DNA of 64,000 nt from assembly GCF_031583025.1 (NCBI RefSeq), contig NZ_CP134062.1, forward strand, positions 4,464,001-4,528,000, given 5' to 3'. How positions within the stretch are numbered: position 1 is the stretch's first letter; every line of letters begins with the position of its first letter. The translations under genes were made by a program, and so were the position numbers. The DNA is from Mycobacterium sp. Z3061 (GTDB taxonomy: Bacteria > Actinomycetota > Actinomycetes > Mycobacteriales > Mycobacteriaceae). The notes under the pieces are model-generated. The model worked only from the letters and a program-made list of their open reading frames with translations. It searched no databases and was not told where the DNA came from. Shown piece after piece: positions 43,867-54,568 of the stretch.

Positions 43867-46800
43867 ATGCGGTCCCCCGACGATGCCGTGCGCACCATGT
43901 GCGCCTACTGCGGCGTCGGCTGCGGAATGGTGTTGCAGATCACCACGGATCCGGAAAGCGGCCGCCGTCACATCGCGAAAACCGTTGGGCAGGAGAATCA
44001 TCCGGCCAACTTCGGCCGATTGTGCACCAAAGGCACGACCACGGCTGACTTTCTGGCCGCCTCGGGACGGGCCGAATCGGCATACGTACGGACCGACCGT
44101 GGTCAGCCGTTTGAACCCATCGAAACCGACACCGCGATCATGCGATCCGCCAAGCGATTACGGGGCATCATCGACAAGCACGGACCGGACGCCGTAGCCC
44201 TGTACGTTTCGGGGCAGATGTCGCTGGAAGCTCAGTATCTGGCGAACAAGCTGGCCAAAGGTTTCATCGGCACCAACCAGATCGAATCCAATTCGCGGCT
44301 GTGTATGGCCGGGGCCAGTTCCGGTTATAAGTTGTCGCTGGGAGCCGACGGACCGCCTGGGTCATACCAGGATTTCGACCACGCCGATGTGTTCTTCGTC
44401 ATCGGCGCCAATATGGCCGACTGCCATCCAATTCTGTTCCTGCGCATGATGGAACGGGTCAAGGCGGGTGCCAAACTGATCGTCGTCGATCCCCGCCGCA
44501 CCGCGACCGCGGCCAAGGCCGACCTTTTCCTGCAGATCGCTCCCGGCTCGGATCTCGCGCTGCTCAACGGGTTACTGCACCTGATCGTGCGCAACGGGCA
44601 CACCGACCCGGACTTCATCGCTGAGTTCACCACCGGCTGGGAGGTGATGCCGGGCTTCCTGGAACAGTTCTCCCCCGAGCGGGTCAGTGAAATCACCGGC
44701 ATTCCGATCGAAGACATCCGCACCGCGGCACAATGGATCGGCGAAGCCGCCAATTGGATGAGCTGCTGGACGATGGGACTCAATCAGAGCACCCACGGCA
44801 CCTGGAACACCAACGCAATCTGCAACCTGCATCTGGCCACCGGTGCGATCTGTAAACCCGGCAGCGGACCGTTCTCGCTCACCGGCCAGCCCAACGCCAT
44901 GGGCGGGCGCGAAATGGGTTACATGGGACCGGGTTTGCCGGGCCAGCGCGCGGTGACCAGCAGCGAGGACCGCGAGTTCACCGAGGACCAGTGGGGCATT
45001 CCCCGCGGGTCGCTGCGCACCGACGTCAGCGACGGTGTGATCGACATGTTCACCCGCATGGCCGACGGTCAAATCAAGGCGTGCTGGATCATCTGCACCA
45101 ATCCCGTTGCCACCGTTGCTAATCGAAAAACGGTGTTGGCCGGTCTGGAGCGGGCCGAGTTGGTGATCACCCAGGACGCGTATCTGGAGACCGAGACCAA
45201 CGAATACGCAGACGTCGTGCTGCCGGCCGCCCTGTGGACGGAGTCCGACGGCGTGATGGTCAACTCCGAACGCAACCTGACCCTGTTCCAACAGGCGGTC
45301 GATCCACCGCCGCAGGCCTTACCGGACTGGCAGATCATCGCCCGAATCGCCTGCGCGATGGGTTTTTCCGACTCGTTCGGCTACTCCTCCGCCGAGGAGG
45401 TGTTCGAGGAGATCAAGCGGTTCGCCAATCCCAGGACCGGCTACGACATCCGTGGCATCAGCTACCCGCGGTTACGCCAGACGCCGGTGCAGTGGCCCTG
45501 CCCGCCCGACAGCACCACCGACCGCAACCCGATCCGCTATCTCAACGACGGGGTCAGCCAGACCCGCCTGGTCCGGGAGGGCGGGCACGTACCCCGGCTC
45601 GCGTTCCCGACTCCGCACGGGCGGGCCGTGTTCTTCGCCCGTCCGCACCTGTCGCCTGAGGAGATGCCGGACAACGATTACCCGTTCCTGCTCAACACCG
45701 GGCGCCTGCCGCACCAGTGGCACACCATGACCAAGACCGGCAAGGTCGCCAAGCTGAACAAGCTCAACCCGGGGCCTTTTGTGGAGATCAACCCGGAAGA
45801 TGCTGTCCGCCAGGATATCTGCGACGGCGACCGGGTTGAGATCGCTTCCCGACGCGGCCGCGCCGTGCTGCCCGCCGTCGTCACCGACCGGGTCCGGCCC
45901 GGCAATTGCTTCGCCCCGTTCCATTGGAACGACACCTTCGGCGAATACCTGTCGATCAACGCGGTCACCAATGACGCCGTAGACCCGGTGTCGCGCCAGC
46001 CGGAGTACAAGGCCTGCGCGGTCACATTGACCAAGGTCGCCGGCCGCACCGCGACGCCGCCCCAGGAGTCGCAGACACCCGACACCGGTCACCCGGCGCC
46101 TCTCGTCAGCCTGTCCCAGATCGACGCGATCGCCGAGTTCCTGGGCGTGGCATCCGAACCCGCGCCCGAGTTCGACCCGAACGGTCGCGCCTACCTGGCG
46201 GGGCTGCTGGCCGGGCTGCGGGTCGAGGCCGGCCGGCCGATGACCGGGTTGCCCACTTTGCCGGTCAGCGCACCGTTCGACATCCGCACCCGGATGTGGC
46301 TGGACGGCGTGATCGCGGGGATGTGCTCACGCACCCCTGCGCCGGCCGCGGAAATCGACACCCACCGCAAGCCCGATGCCGCAGCCGGCCGGCCCGCCGT
46401 CGTGCTGCTGTGGGCCTCCCAGACCGGCAACGCCGAGGAACTCGCGGCCGGCGTGGCCGCGCGCCTTGCTGACGCCGAACTGTCGGTGGCCGTGCACGCG
46501 ATGGACGACTTCCCGGTCGGCGACCTGCCGGGCACGAGCGAGTTACTGCTGATCACCAGCACCACCGGTGACGGCGATCCCCCCGACAACGGCGCCGCCC
46601 TGTGGCGGGCACTCTCGGGCCAGGAAGCGCCCCGGCTGGCCGAGACCCGCTACGCCGTTCTGGCCCTCGGCGACTCCAATTACAACGACTTCTGCGGCCA
46701 CGGACGAAGGCTCGACGAGCGGCTCGCCGAACTGGGCGCGACCCGCATCACCGGCCGCGTCGACTGCGAGCCCGACTACGAAGACGCCGCCGCCCGCTGG

Positions 46801-48003
46801 CTCGACGACATGCTGGGCGCACTGTCGGACACACCCGTCCGCAAGCCCGCGACCGCCACCAGCAGCACGCAGTACTACACCAAAAAGCGGCCCCTGGTCA
46901 CCGATGTGATCCGCAACATCACACTGAGCCGGCCGCAGTCGGCAAAGGACGTCCGCCAGTTGGTCTTTGACCTGCCCGAGGAGACGGTCGACTATCAGGC
47001 CGGCGACGCGCTCGGAGTCTGGCCACACAACAACGAGCAGTGCGTAGACGAATGGCTGACCATCACCGGACTGGACGGACGTACCGAGGTCGAGGTCGCC
47101 GACCACGGCGCGATGTCGTTGCGCACGGCGTTGACCGACCGCTTCGAGATCGCCCACATCAGCCCCGACCTGCTGCGCTTTGTGCAGCAGCGAACGGTCG
47201 ACGCCGGCGCGGCCGCCCGGCTGAGCGAGCTGATGAGAACGGAAAACAAAGCGGCGCTGGCGGATTGGTCCTGGGGACGCCAGGCGGTGGACCTGCTGGC
47301 GCAGGCGCCCGTGCACGCGTCGGTGGACGAGTGGCTGAGCGTGCTCAAACCTCTTCAGCCCCGGCTGTATTCGATTTCGTCGAGCCCCAAAGTGCATCCC
47401 GGCGAGGTCCACCTCACAGTCTCGCCGGTGCGGTACAACTTCCAGGGCGTCCCGCGGCGCGGGGTGTGCTCAACCTATCTGGCCGACCGCGCCCCCCGTG
47501 ACCGCATCGCGGTCTACGTACGGACATCGAAGAACTTCCGGCCTCCCAGCGACCCGCAAACTCCGATGATCATGATCGGCCCCGGCACCGGGATCGCCCC
47601 GTTCCGCGGATTTCTGCAGGAGCGGCGCGCGCTGGGCCACACCGGACCCAACTGGCTGTTCTTCGGCGAGCAGCACGCGGCCACCGACTTCTACTACCGC
47701 GATGAGATCCAGGCCATGCACACCGACGGGTTGCTCACCGAGCTCGACCTGGCATTCTCCCGTGATCAGCGGGAAAAGGTGTACGTGCAGCATTTGATGC
47801 GCAAGCGCGGTGCCGAGCTGTGGAGCTGGCTCCAAGACGGTGCCCAGCTATACGTATGCGGTAGCGCCGACCCGATGGCCAAGGATGTTGACCAGGCAAT
47901 CTGCGATATCGCGGCCGAACACGGCAAACTCGACGCGGAGGCGGCCAGGGCCTTCGTGCAGGCGCTGAGCACTGCCAAGCGCTACCACCGCGATGTGTAC
48001 TGA
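43867..48003 (+). CDS. Assimilatory nitrate reductase fused to a CysJ-like NADPH diaphorase
   Basis: A 1378-residue bifunctional protein. Residues 1 to about 730 form a Mo-bis-MGD nitrate reductase: [4Fe-4S] cysteines C12, C15, C19 and C53, and the NapA/Nas-type molybdenum ligand C146 in [13 protein letters not shown]. After a linker, residues 845-985 are an FMN flavodoxin domain ([34 protein letters not shown]). Residues 1000-1378 are a sulfite-reductase/P450-reductase-type FAD and NADPH module ([32 protein letters not shown]). One chain can thus move electrons from NADPH through FAD, FMN and iron-sulfur to nitrate. The organism then needs nitrite reductase (not in this window). narK nearby supplies nitrate. 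Confidence 0.93.
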   Translation: MRSPDDAVRTMCAYCGVGCGMVLQITTDPESGRRHIAKTVGQENHPANFGRLCTKGTTTADFLAASGRAESAYVRTDRGQPFEPIETDTAIMRSAKRLRGIIDKHGPDAVALYVSGQMSLEAQYLANKLAKGFIGTNQIESNSRLCMAGASSGYKLSLGADGPPGSYQDFDHADVFFVIGANMADCHPILFLRMMERVKAGAKLIVVDPRRTATAAKADLFLQIAPGSDLALLNGLLHLIVRNGHTDPDFIAEFTTGWEVMPGFLEQFSPERVSEITGIPIEDIRTAAQWIGEAANWMSCWTMGLNQSTHGTWNTNAICNLHLATGAICKPGSGPFSLTGQPNAMGGREMGYMGPGLPGQRAVTSSEDREFTEDQWGIPRGSLRTDVSDGVIDMFTRMADGQIKACWIICTNPVATVANRKTVLAGLERAELVITQDAYLETETNEYADVVLPAALWTESDGVMVNSERNLTLFQQAVDPPPQALPDWQIIARIACAMGFSDSFGYSSAEEVFEEIKRFANPRTGYDIRGISYPRLRQTPVQWPCPPDSTTDRNPIRYLNDGVSQTRLVREGGHVPRLAFPTPHGRAVFFARPHLSPEEMPDNDYPFLLNTGRLPHQWHTMTKTGKVAKLNKLNPGPFVEINPEDAVRQDICDGDRVEIASRRGRAVLPAVVTDRVRPGNCFAPFHWNDTFGEYLSINAVTNDAVDPVSRQPEYKACAVTLTKVAGRTATPPQESQTPDTGHPAPLVSLSQIDAIAEFLGVASEPAPEFDPNGRAYLAGLLAGLRVEAGRPMTGLPTLPVSAPFDIRTRMWLDGVIAGMCSRTPAPAAEIDTHRKPDAAAGRPAVVLLWASQTGNAEELAAGVAARLADAELSVAVHAMDDFPVGDLPGTSELLLITSTTGDGDPPDNGAALWRALSGQEAPRLAETRYAVLALGDSNYNDFCGHGRRLDERLAELGATRITGRVDCEPDYEDAAARWLDDMLGALSDTPVRKPATATSSTQYYTKKRPLVTDVIRNITLSRPQSAKDVRQLVFDLPEETVDYQAGDALGVWPHNNEQCVDEWLTITGLDGRTEVEVADHGAMSLRTALTDRFEIAHISPDLLRFVQQRTVDAGAAARLSELMRTENKAALADWSWGRQAVDLLAQAPVHASVDEWLSVLKPLQPRLYSISSSPKVHPGEVHLTVSPVRYNFQGVPRRGVCSTYLADRAPRDRIAVYVRTSKNFRPPSDPQTPMIMIGPGTGIAPFRGFLQERRALGHTGPNWLFFGEQHAATDFYYRDEIQAMHTDGLLTELDLAFSRDQREKVYVQHLMRKRGAELWSWLQDGAQLYVCGSADPMAKDVDQAICDIAAEHGKLDAEAARAFVQALSTAKRYHRDVY

Positions 48004-48117
48004 GCGCAACTACTGGGTAATCGCTTAATTTGACGGAAACGTCACACGCCTTTCGCTGAAACATGGGCGTCGCACCATTCACCCAAGAGAACGTGCACTC
48101 GAGGGAGGGTCGTACGC

Positions 48118-48420
48118 GTGGCTCGGGAGCCTGAAGGCAAGTCTGGGACCTCTGGGACAGATGTGCGCACTGTCTGCCCCCGGCACTGCCGAACCCGCCA
48201 GGGCACCAACGCACCGGTTGACCAGGTCGATTGGGCCGGGTTGCCGGTCAACCTGGACTTGGCGTTCTCCCAGAACCAGCGCGACAAGGTCTACGCCCAG
48301 CACCTGAAATTCGAACGCGCCGGCCGCTTCCGTCGCCGGGCGCAGGAGATGTGCATCTGCGACCTGGCGGAGCACTCGGACCTCAACCGCGACACGCGCA
48401 AATCCGCCTCCGGCTGGTAA
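48118..48420 (+). pseudogene. Vestigial flavoprotein fragment behind the nitrate reductase gene
   Basis: A 100-codon frame whose middle reads LDLAFSQNQRDKVYAQHL. That matches 14 of 18 residues of [18 protein letters not shown] in the NADPH domain of the upstream protein (its residue 1290 region). The preceding part includes TVCPRHC, reminiscent of the start of a molybdopterin enzyme, and the tail after the match is unrelated, with arginine and aspartate runs. It has a GTG start with GAGGGAGGG upstream, so it may still be translated. I read it as the internally deleted remnant of a second reductase/flavoprotein gene. Confidence 0.5.
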
Positions 48421-48484
48421 CCCCCAGTTACTCATTCAGCGCTAACGTGACCTGACATCTCCCTAGTCACGGACGGAGCTGGCG

Positions 48485-50131
48485 ATGAGTGACGCCTGCG
48501 TGCCACGGTTCCCGGAAGCACTGTCGACCCCGAGCCTGAACCGCGGCGTGGGATTCACCCACGAACAGCGGCGCCGGCTCGGGCTGACCGGCAGGCTCCC
48601 GTCGGCGGTGCTGACCCTGGACCAGCAGGCCGACCGCGTCTGGCACCAATTGCAAACTATGGCAACCGATTTGGGCCGTAATCTACTGCTGGAACAGCTG
48701 CACTACCGCCACGAACTGCTGTACTACAAGGTCCTCACCGATCACCTTCCCGAACTGATGCCGGTGGTGTACACGCCTACCGTCGGCGAGGCGATCCAGC
48801 GCTTCTCCGACGAGTACCGCGGCCAGCGCGGACTGTTCCTGAGCATCGACGAGCCCGACGAGATCGCCGACGCCTTCGCGACGCTCGGGCAGGGCCCCGA
48901 CGACATCGACCTGATCGTCTGCACCGATGCCGAGGCGATTCTGGGCATCGGTGACTGGGGCGTGGGCGGGATTCAGATCACCGTCGGCAAGCTGGCGCTC
49001 TACACGGCCGGCGGCGGCATCGATCCGCGGCGCTGCCTGGCGGTGTCCCTGGATGTCGGCACCGACAACGAGCAGTTGCTGCAGGACCCGTTCTACCTGG
49101 GCAACCGGCACGCCCGCCGTCGCGGGGACCAGTACGACGAGTTCATCAGGCGCTACATCGAGACGGCTCACCGGTTCTTCCCGCAGGCGATTCTGCACTT
49201 CGAAGACTTCGGTCCGGCCAACGCACGCAAGGTGCTGCAGACCTACGGTGAGAACTACCTGGTGTTCAACGACGACATGCAGGGAACCGGCGCGGTGGTC
49301 CTGGCCGCGGTCTACGGCGGCTGCAGAGTCACCGGGTCACCGTTGCGGGACCAGCGCATCGTGGTGTTCGGCGCCGGCACCGCGGGGCTGGGCGTCGCCG
49401 ACCAGATCCGCGACGCCATGATCGCCGACGGCGCCACTCCCGAGCAGGCCACGTCACAGATCTGGCCGATCGACCGCCAGGGTCTGCTGTTCGACGACAT
49501 GGAAGACCTGCGTGACTTCCAGGTGCCCTACGCCAAGAACCGCGACCGCCTCGGCGTGGCCGCGGACCAGCACGTCGGCCTGGTCGATGCGATCAAGCTC
49601 GCCGCGCCGACCGTGCTGCTCGGATGCTCGGCGGTGCACGGTGCGTTCACCCGGGAGGCCGTCGACGCGATGACCGCCCGCTGCGAGCGGCCGATGATCT
49701 TTCCTCTGTCCAACCCGACCTCCCGGATGGAGGCCATGCCGGCCGACCTGGTGCAGTGGTCAGACGGCCGGGCGCTGGTCACCACCGGCAGCCCGATGGC
49801 GCCGGTCGTACACGAAGGGACGACGTACACCATCGGCCAGGCCAACAACGTGCTGGTGTTCCCGGGCATCGGGCTGGGCATCATCGTCGCAGGCGCCCGC
49901 CGACTCACCCAATCGATGCTGCACGCTTCGGCGAAGGCCGTTGCGCAACAAGCTGATCCGGTTGCGCCCGGGGATTCCTTGTTACCGGATGTGCAGGGTT
50001 TGCGCGACATCTCGGCGAAGGTCGCCGAGGCCGTGTATCACGCTGCGGTCGACGACGGGGTCGCCACCAAGACCTATGACGATGTCAGGCAAGCCGTGCT
50101 CGACCGGATGTGGTCGCCCGTATACGACTGA
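48485..50131 (+). CDS. mez: NAD-dependent malic enzyme
   Basis: A 548-residue oxidative decarboxylase of the long SfcA type. It starts with LNRGVGFTHEQRRRLGLTG and has PVVYTPTVGEAIQ, the metal site FEDFGPANARKVLQ with FNDDMQGTGAV, the Rossmann loop VFGAGTAGLGVADQI, and PLSNPTSRMEAMPADL. It converts malate to pyruvate, feeding gluconeogenesis and lipid synthesis. It is the same length as M. tuberculosis Mez (Rv2332) as I recall. It is separated from the convergent CAP-domain gene by three bases. Confidence 0.95.
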   Translation: MSDACVPRFPEALSTPSLNRGVGFTHEQRRRLGLTGRLPSAVLTLDQQADRVWHQLQTMATDLGRNLLLEQLHYRHELLYYKVLTDHLPELMPVVYTPTVGEAIQRFSDEYRGQRGLFLSIDEPDEIADAFATLGQGPDDIDLIVCTDAEAILGIGDWGVGGIQITVGKLALYTAGGGIDPRRCLAVSLDVGTDNEQLLQDPFYLGNRHARRRGDQYDEFIRRYIETAHRFFPQAILHFEDFGPANARKVLQTYGENYLVFNDDMQGTGAVVLAAVYGGCRVTGSPLRDQRIVVFGAGTAGLGVADQIRDAMIADGATPEQATSQIWPIDRQGLLFDDMEDLRDFQVPYAKNRDRLGVAADQHVGLVDAIKLAAPTVLLGCSAVHGAFTREAVDAMTARCERPMIFPLSNPTSRMEAMPADLVQWSDGRALVTTGSPMAPVVHEGTTYTIGQANNVLVFPGIGLGIIVAGARRLTQSMLHASAKAVAQQADPVAPGDSLLPDVQGLRDISAKVAEAVYHAAVDDGVATKTYDDVRQAVLDRMWSPVYD

Positions 50132-50134
50132 TCG

Positions 50135-50623
50135 TCAGCGGGCCGGAGTTGCCGGCTGCCCGTACAGGGCCACCACCACGGTGCGGTCCAGGCTGTTGGC
50201 GGACCAGACCCCCATCGCGGTGTTGGCGCAATCCCGCATGATGGCCAGGTAGTCGGGGTTGTTGTACCACTGGTTCATCAGCTCGAAGCTGCTGATCGAC
50301 AGCGCCGGGTTGATGGCCACGGTCTCGGTGACCCGGCCGCGGAAGCCGGCGGCGTTGGCGCGGTCCTGCGGTGTCGATCCGTCGGATCCGATGTCGTCGT
50401 TGATGTTTCGGTTGCTCATCATGTCGTCGGCGTGCCACTGGGCGGCCAGGTAGAGCGAGTTGTTCATCACGACGTCGTTGGTGCAGCCGGCTTGGTGCTG
50501 AATGGTATAGACGCCGGAGACCACCGCGTCATTCAGCCGCTTGTTGTCGGCGTGTGCGGACGGGACCGCCAATATTGCTGCCGCCGCAAGGGTTACGGCG
50601 ACTGACAACACGCTCCTGCTCAT
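50135..50623 (-). CDS. Secreted CAP-domain (SCP/PR-1-like) protein
   Basis: A 162-residue exported protein. A signal peptide ends at SAHA near residue 25. The CAP domain follows, with VSGVYTIQHQAGC, SLYLAAQWHADDMM, the helix TVAINPALSISSFELMNQW and NPDYLAIMRDCANTAMGVW, and four cysteines likely forming disulphides. The CAP fold binds lipids in several families; here that is unproven. The ATG at 50623 overlaps the stop codon of the second mce-associated gene (ATGA), so it is translationally coupled as the last gene of the mce operon. Confidence 0.85.
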   Translation of the reverse strand: MSRSVLSVAVTLAAAAILAVPSAHADNKRLNDAVVSGVYTIQHQAGCTNDVVMNNSLYLAAQWHADDMMSNRNINDDIGSDGSTPQDRANAAGFRGRVTETVAINPALSISSFELMNQWYNNPDYLAIMRDCANTAMGVWSANSLDRTVVVALYGQPATPAR

Positions 50624-51294
50624 ACCGGGTCGAAATGCGAAACCAGCCATCGGCCGTCGACTTTCTCCAGTGTCACCCGGACTACTGGTTGGGTGTCGGT
50701 GGGGGTGCCGCCGTCGCCGATCGTCACGGTCTGGTCGACGAACAACAGCACGACGGCGTGCGTGGCCGTTGCCGACACCGACGCCGCCGCATTCACTTTC
50801 GCCACCGCCGCGATGCGTTTCTCTTTCGCACCCGGAATGACGACCTGCCGGGTCAGCGCGGTGTAGGCGTCTTTGAAATCGCCGGTGAGCCGGTCGCGGG
50901 CGGCGCTGAGTTGCTTTTCGGCGGTATCGGGGCTGTAGGACAACAGGGCGACTGCGTCCTCACTGGCGACGCGCATCGACTCGGTGCGCGCTTTCGCAAC
51001 GTCGGTCCCCGACACGGCGACCCACTTGAAGTAGCCCGCGGCGATTGCCAGCAGCAAGGCCAGACCGGGCAGCACGCCGTACGCAAGCACTCGCGACCAT
51101 GCGATCGGCTTCCTCTTCGGTTCCGGTTCGTCGGGCTGGTCATCGGACGCGTCGAGTTCGGCAACCTCGCTGGTGTCGCTGACCTCGGAGACCTCCGAAT
51201 CCTGTTGCGTGGCCTCGTCTTCGGTGGTCGGGTCAGGCGTTTCGGTGATGGTGTCCTCCGTCCTTTCGCTGGCCCTTTCGCTCAGTGTCGTCAT
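50620..51294 (-). CDS. Mce-associated membrane protein (Mas), second copy
   Basis: A 224-residue protein. An acidic, disordered N-terminus (about residues 1-62, rich in Glu, Asp and Thr) precedes one membrane helix (VLAYGVLPGLALLLAIAAGY) and a domain of about 140 residues outside the cytoplasm. This layout is typical of Mas proteins encoded after mceF; they interact with and stabilise Mce complexes. Both ends overlap their neighbours by ATGA. Confidence 0.86.
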   Translation of the reverse strand: MTTLSERASERTEDTITETPDPTTEDEATQQDSEVSEVSDTSEVAELDASDDQPDEPEPKRKPIAWSRVLAYGVLPGLALLLAIAAGYFKWVAVSGTDVAKARTESMRVASEDAVALLSYSPDTAEKQLSAARDRLTGDFKDAYTALTRQVVIPGAKEKRIAAVAKVNAAASVSATATHAVVLLFVDQTVTIGDGGTPTDTQPVVRVTLEKVDGRWLVSHFDPV

Positions 51295-51923
51295 GGCACG
51301 AACACCACATTGGACATCTTGGCATCGTCCCCGACCGCCTTGACCTCGATTTTCATCCGCCATTCCCGGGGCGCCTCTTCGCCGCCCGCCGTGCGTGACT
51401 TCACCGCGACCGCGACGAGCACCTGCGCGGAGTCGCCCTGCTGGGACTCCAGACCGGCGTCGGTCACCGTGCCCTCCGACACCGACTGTGCCGCCTTGAC
51501 GAGTTCCATGAACGGCTTGGACCGGTGTTCGAAGTCGTCGCGGAACGCTCCGGTTGCCAGGTCGAGGATCCGCTGCACGTCCGAATCGATCTCGGTGTAA
51601 CTGATGGTGGTGAGGTTCACCGCGCCCTGGCGTGCGATCTGCACGAACAGATCGCGCTGCCTCTGCGCTTCCCGCTCCTGGTAGGCGCGGTAGCCGAGCC
51701 AGCCGGTCAATCCGGCCAGTGCGGCCACCACGAGCGCGCCGGCCACCAGTGCGCGTGCGGGCTGCGAGAGCCGGCTGCTGATCCGCAACCGCCGGCGGGT
51801 TTTGCCGGCCGGGGTGTCCTCGTCGGCCTCGGCGTCCTCGTCGGTGTCGGCGTCCTCGGTTTTCACGTCCTCGATGTCGGTTGTCACCTCATCGAGGTCA
51901 GGGGTATCAGGTTCTTCGGCCAT
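51291..51923 (-). CDS. Mce-associated membrane protein (Mas), first copy
   Basis: A 210-residue protein with an acidic N-terminus (residues 1-40), one transmembrane helix (ALVAGALVVAALAGLTGWL) and a periplasmic domain resembling that of its neighbour. It lies 27 bases after mceF, one of only two visible gaps in the operon. Paired Mas genes are known after mce1, mce3 and mce4 operons of M. tuberculosis. Confidence 0.86.
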   Translation of the reverse strand: MAEEPDTPDLDEVTTDIEDVKTEDADTDEDAEADEDTPAGKTRRRLRISSRLSQPARALVAGALVVAALAGLTGWLGYRAYQEREAQRQRDLFVQIARQGAVNLTTISYTEIDSDVQRILDLATGAFRDDFEHRSKPFMELVKAAQSVSEGTVTDAGLESQQGDSAQVLVAVAVKSRTAGGEEAPREWRMKIEVKAVGDDAKMSNVVFVP

Positions 51924-51950
51924 GTTGCTCCTTGTCTTACGGGACGAGGC

Positions 51951-53441
51951 TTACGGGGAGGACGGCACCAGCAGTGACTGCCAGTTCTTGGCACGCGGGT
52001 GCGCCAGGTCGGCCTCGGTGTAGCGGTGCCCGTCCGGCCCGATGTACTCACCGGAGGACGGGTCGTAGGTGGCGACCGCCACCGGTGGCGGCGGTGGAGG
52101 CGCCGGAGGCGCCGGTGCGGTGCCGCGCGGTGGTGGGAGCCGCGGATCCTGTCCCGGCGGGTACTGGGGCACACCCTGTCCACTGGTGGTGGCGTTCGGG
52201 TCGCCCTTCCAGTTGTAACCGTCGTTGAGTGGCACGTACTCCTCGTCGCTCTCACACATCTCGACGGTGGGAGCCCGCTTCCAGGGCTTCGTTTCGCACG
52301 GAATGTTGCGTGCGCCACGGACATTGAGCTCCGAATCCTGTGGCAGCCGGCAATATAGTTCGGCGGCCGGGCGGTCGGGGGCGTCAACGCTGGCCGGCGA
52401 TCTGCGCTGGGTCGGCGGCAAAAAGCCGGTCGTGCAGGGCGGCGGCAGGTTCATGTTGAGGTTGAAGTCCAGATAGAAGCCGGTGTAGTCCTGCTTGGTG
52501 CCGGCATTCGGTACCAGGGAACCGGCCATGACGGCGATCCCCTGCGGCAGCAGCACCAGAATCTGTTCGATGTCGTGGCGGTAGACGTAGGCGATGTCCC
52601 CGAGGCTCACCAGGTTGGCGAACAACACCGGGACCGCGGGCGCGACCCGGTTGAGCATCGCGCGGCCTTCCTCCAGCCCGGCACTGCCCTGCGTCAACAG
52701 GTCGCGCAACGCGGCGTCCTGTGCCTGGAACTGCGCGGTGATGGCCGCGGTCCGCGCTGCCCATGTGGCAATCGCATCGGCCGTCTGGACCTGCGAGTTC
52801 AGCACGGGCGGGGTCTGGTCGATCAGCGTGGCCAGCGGATCGATGGTCCGTCCCCCGGCGATGGCCAATGCCGTTGAGCCGTCGACTATCCGAGACAGCT
52901 CCGGGCCGAGGCCACCGACGGCGCGGTTCGCCTCATCGGTCACCGTGCGCAGGTTGTCCCGCGGAATGGCCTGCAGCGCACGGTTCGTCATGTCCAGCAA
53001 CCGCCCGATGTCGACCGGCACGTCGACCTGGCCGGCCGGGATGACGTCGCCGGCACGCAACTGCCGGGCGTTTTCTCCCCCCTTGCCGGGTTGGGGAGTC
53101 AATTCGATGAACTGCTCACCGATTGCCGAACGGCTGTGCACGGAAGCCTGCACTTCGGCGGGCACCTTGACACCGGATCGCATGGCCAGCACCGCGCGCA
53201 CCCCATTGGCGGTGACGTTGACCGACTTGACCTGGCCGACGTCGGTGCCGCGATAGGTCACCACCGAGTTCTCATACAACCCGCCGGACTGGGGCAGGTC
53301 GACCGTGACGTTGTACTCGCCGATCCCGAACAGCGTCTCGGGCAACTTCATGTAGTTGAAAGCCATTGCGCCACAGGAAACGATGGTCACCAGGGTCAAC
53401 ACTGCCAGTTGAATCCAGGTCTTGCGGTTCAGGCGCAGCAT
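51951..53441 (-). CDS. mceF: Mce family protein MceF
   Basis: A 496-residue cell-envelope lipid-transport protein. One N-terminal membrane helix precedes the MCE domain (about residues 38-115: GGLYENSVVTYRGTDVGQV, RSAIGEQFIELTPQPGK). A long helical region forms part of the shuttle needle, followed by a proline-rich C-terminus with a PPPPPP run. Start at 53441 (MLRLNRKTWIQL), overlapping the mceE stop (TGATG). The extra open frame to 53558 is not homologous. Confidence 0.94.
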   Translation of the reverse strand: MLRLNRKTWIQLAVLTLVTIVSCGAMAFNYMKLPETLFGIGEYNVTVDLPQSGGLYENSVVTYRGTDVGQVKSVNVTANGVRAVLAMRSGVKVPAEVQASVHSRSAIGEQFIELTPQPGKGGENARQLRAGDVIPAGQVDVPVDIGRLLDMTNRALQAIPRDNLRTVTDEANRAVGGLGPELSRIVDGSTALAIAGGRTIDPLATLIDQTPPVLNSQVQTADAIATWAARTAAITAQFQAQDAALRDLLTQGSAGLEEGRAMLNRVAPAVPVLFANLVSLGDIAYVYRHDIEQILVLLPQGIAVMAGSLVPNAGTKQDYTGFYLDFNLNMNLPPPCTTGFLPPTQRRSPASVDAPDRPAAELYCRLPQDSELNVRGARNIPCETKPWKRAPTVEMCESDEEYVPLNDGYNWKGDPNATTSGQGVPQYPPGQDPRLPPPRGTAPAPPAPPPPPPVAVATYDPSSGEYIGPDGHRYTEADLAHPRAKNWQSLLVPSSP

Positions 53442-54568
53442 CAGTATCCCCCGTCGTGGTAGGGGAAGGTCAGCGGGTTGCCCGCGGTGGCGGGACTGGG
53501 CTGCATGCCGATGGTGCGTCCCCACTGCATCTCGAGTTGGGTGAGGTTGCCTTCCCACCGGGAGCCGGTGAAGATTCCGGTGTCGATGCGGCTCAACGTC
53601 AGATCGACGATCATCGTGAGGTTGGCGTAGTCACCGCGGAACCAGTTGGTGACCGTCGAAGTCGGCCACGGGTAGGTGGCCAGGCCGTCCAGACCCTTGG
53701 TGAGCGCTGGGCCGGCATCCGCGAGATGGCGCAGCACCGGCGCGATCTGGCGCAGATTGTTGACCAGAGACTCCTTGCTCTGCCGCACGGTATCGGCAGC
53801 GATGGCGCTGAACTTGCCGAGCTGATCGATCGCATCCGCGATCTGTCCGCGCTCCCTGGCCAGCACCGCCAGCGCTTTCGGCACGGTCATCAGCGCCCGG
53901 TCGACAGCCGGGTCCTTGGCGGCGAACTGTCCCACCAGTGCGTTGAGGTTTTCGGAGGCGGCGATGATGTCGTCGGTTTGCTTGTTCGTCCCGGCGATGA
54001 ACTCGTCGAGCTGGTGCAGCAGGCTGCGCATGTCGTTTTCGCGGCCGGCGAAGGCCTTCGCGATCGACTGGGTGATCTCCTGCAGCTGGGCCAGCCCGCC
54101 GCCGTTCAGCAGCACCGAGACCGATGCCAGTGTCTGCTCGGTGGTGGGATACATGCTGGCGTGCGACAACGGGATGACCGACCCGTTCTTGAGCTGCCCC
54201 ACCGGCGGCTCGTCTTTGGGCGGCGCCAGTTCGATGTGCATCGAGCCCAGCAGGCTGGTCTGCCCGATCTTGGCGGTGGCGTTGGCCGGCAGGTGAACGT
54301 CGCCGTTGATCCTCATGGTGACCAGCGCATGCCAGTCCTGCACTTCGATTTTGGTGACGTTGCCGATGTTGACGTCGTCGACCCGGACCCGGGTGTTCTC
54401 CTGGATGTTCACTACGTCAGGCAGTTCCGCCTGGATCGTGTAGGAGCCCGGCCCACCGCCGGAAGTGCCCGGCAGCGTCAGTGAATTCAGGCCGTGCCAG
54501 TCGCTCCCACATCCCGGGAGCACCGCGACGCACGCCATGCTCAGCACGGCAACGATGGCGCGCCTCAT
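53441..54568 (-). CDS. mceE: Mce family lipoprotein MceE
   Basis: A 375-residue Mce protein with a lipoprotein signal peptide; the lipobox is LPGC with Cys at residue 20. This is the rule for the fifth mce gene (Lpr proteins). The MCE domain (VVNIQENTRVRVDDVNIGNV, QTSLLGSMHIELAPP) and a helical region follow. The ATG at 54568 overlaps the mceD stop. Confidence 0.94.
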   Translation of the reverse strand: MRRAIVAVLSMACVAVLPGCGSDWHGLNSLTLPGTSGGGPGSYTIQAELPDVVNIQENTRVRVDDVNIGNVTKIEVQDWHALVTMRINGDVHLPANATAKIGQTSLLGSMHIELAPPKDEPPVGQLKNGSVIPLSHASMYPTTEQTLASVSVLLNGGGLAQLQEITQSIAKAFAGRENDMRSLLHQLDEFIAGTNKQTDDIIAASENLNALVGQFAAKDPAVDRALMTVPKALAVLARERGQIADAIDQLGKFSAIAADTVRQSKESLVNNLRQIAPVLRHLADAGPALTKGLDGLATYPWPTSTVTNWFRGDYANLTMIVDLTLSRIDTGIFTGSRWEGNLTQLEMQWGRTIGMQPSPATAGNPLTFPYHDGGY

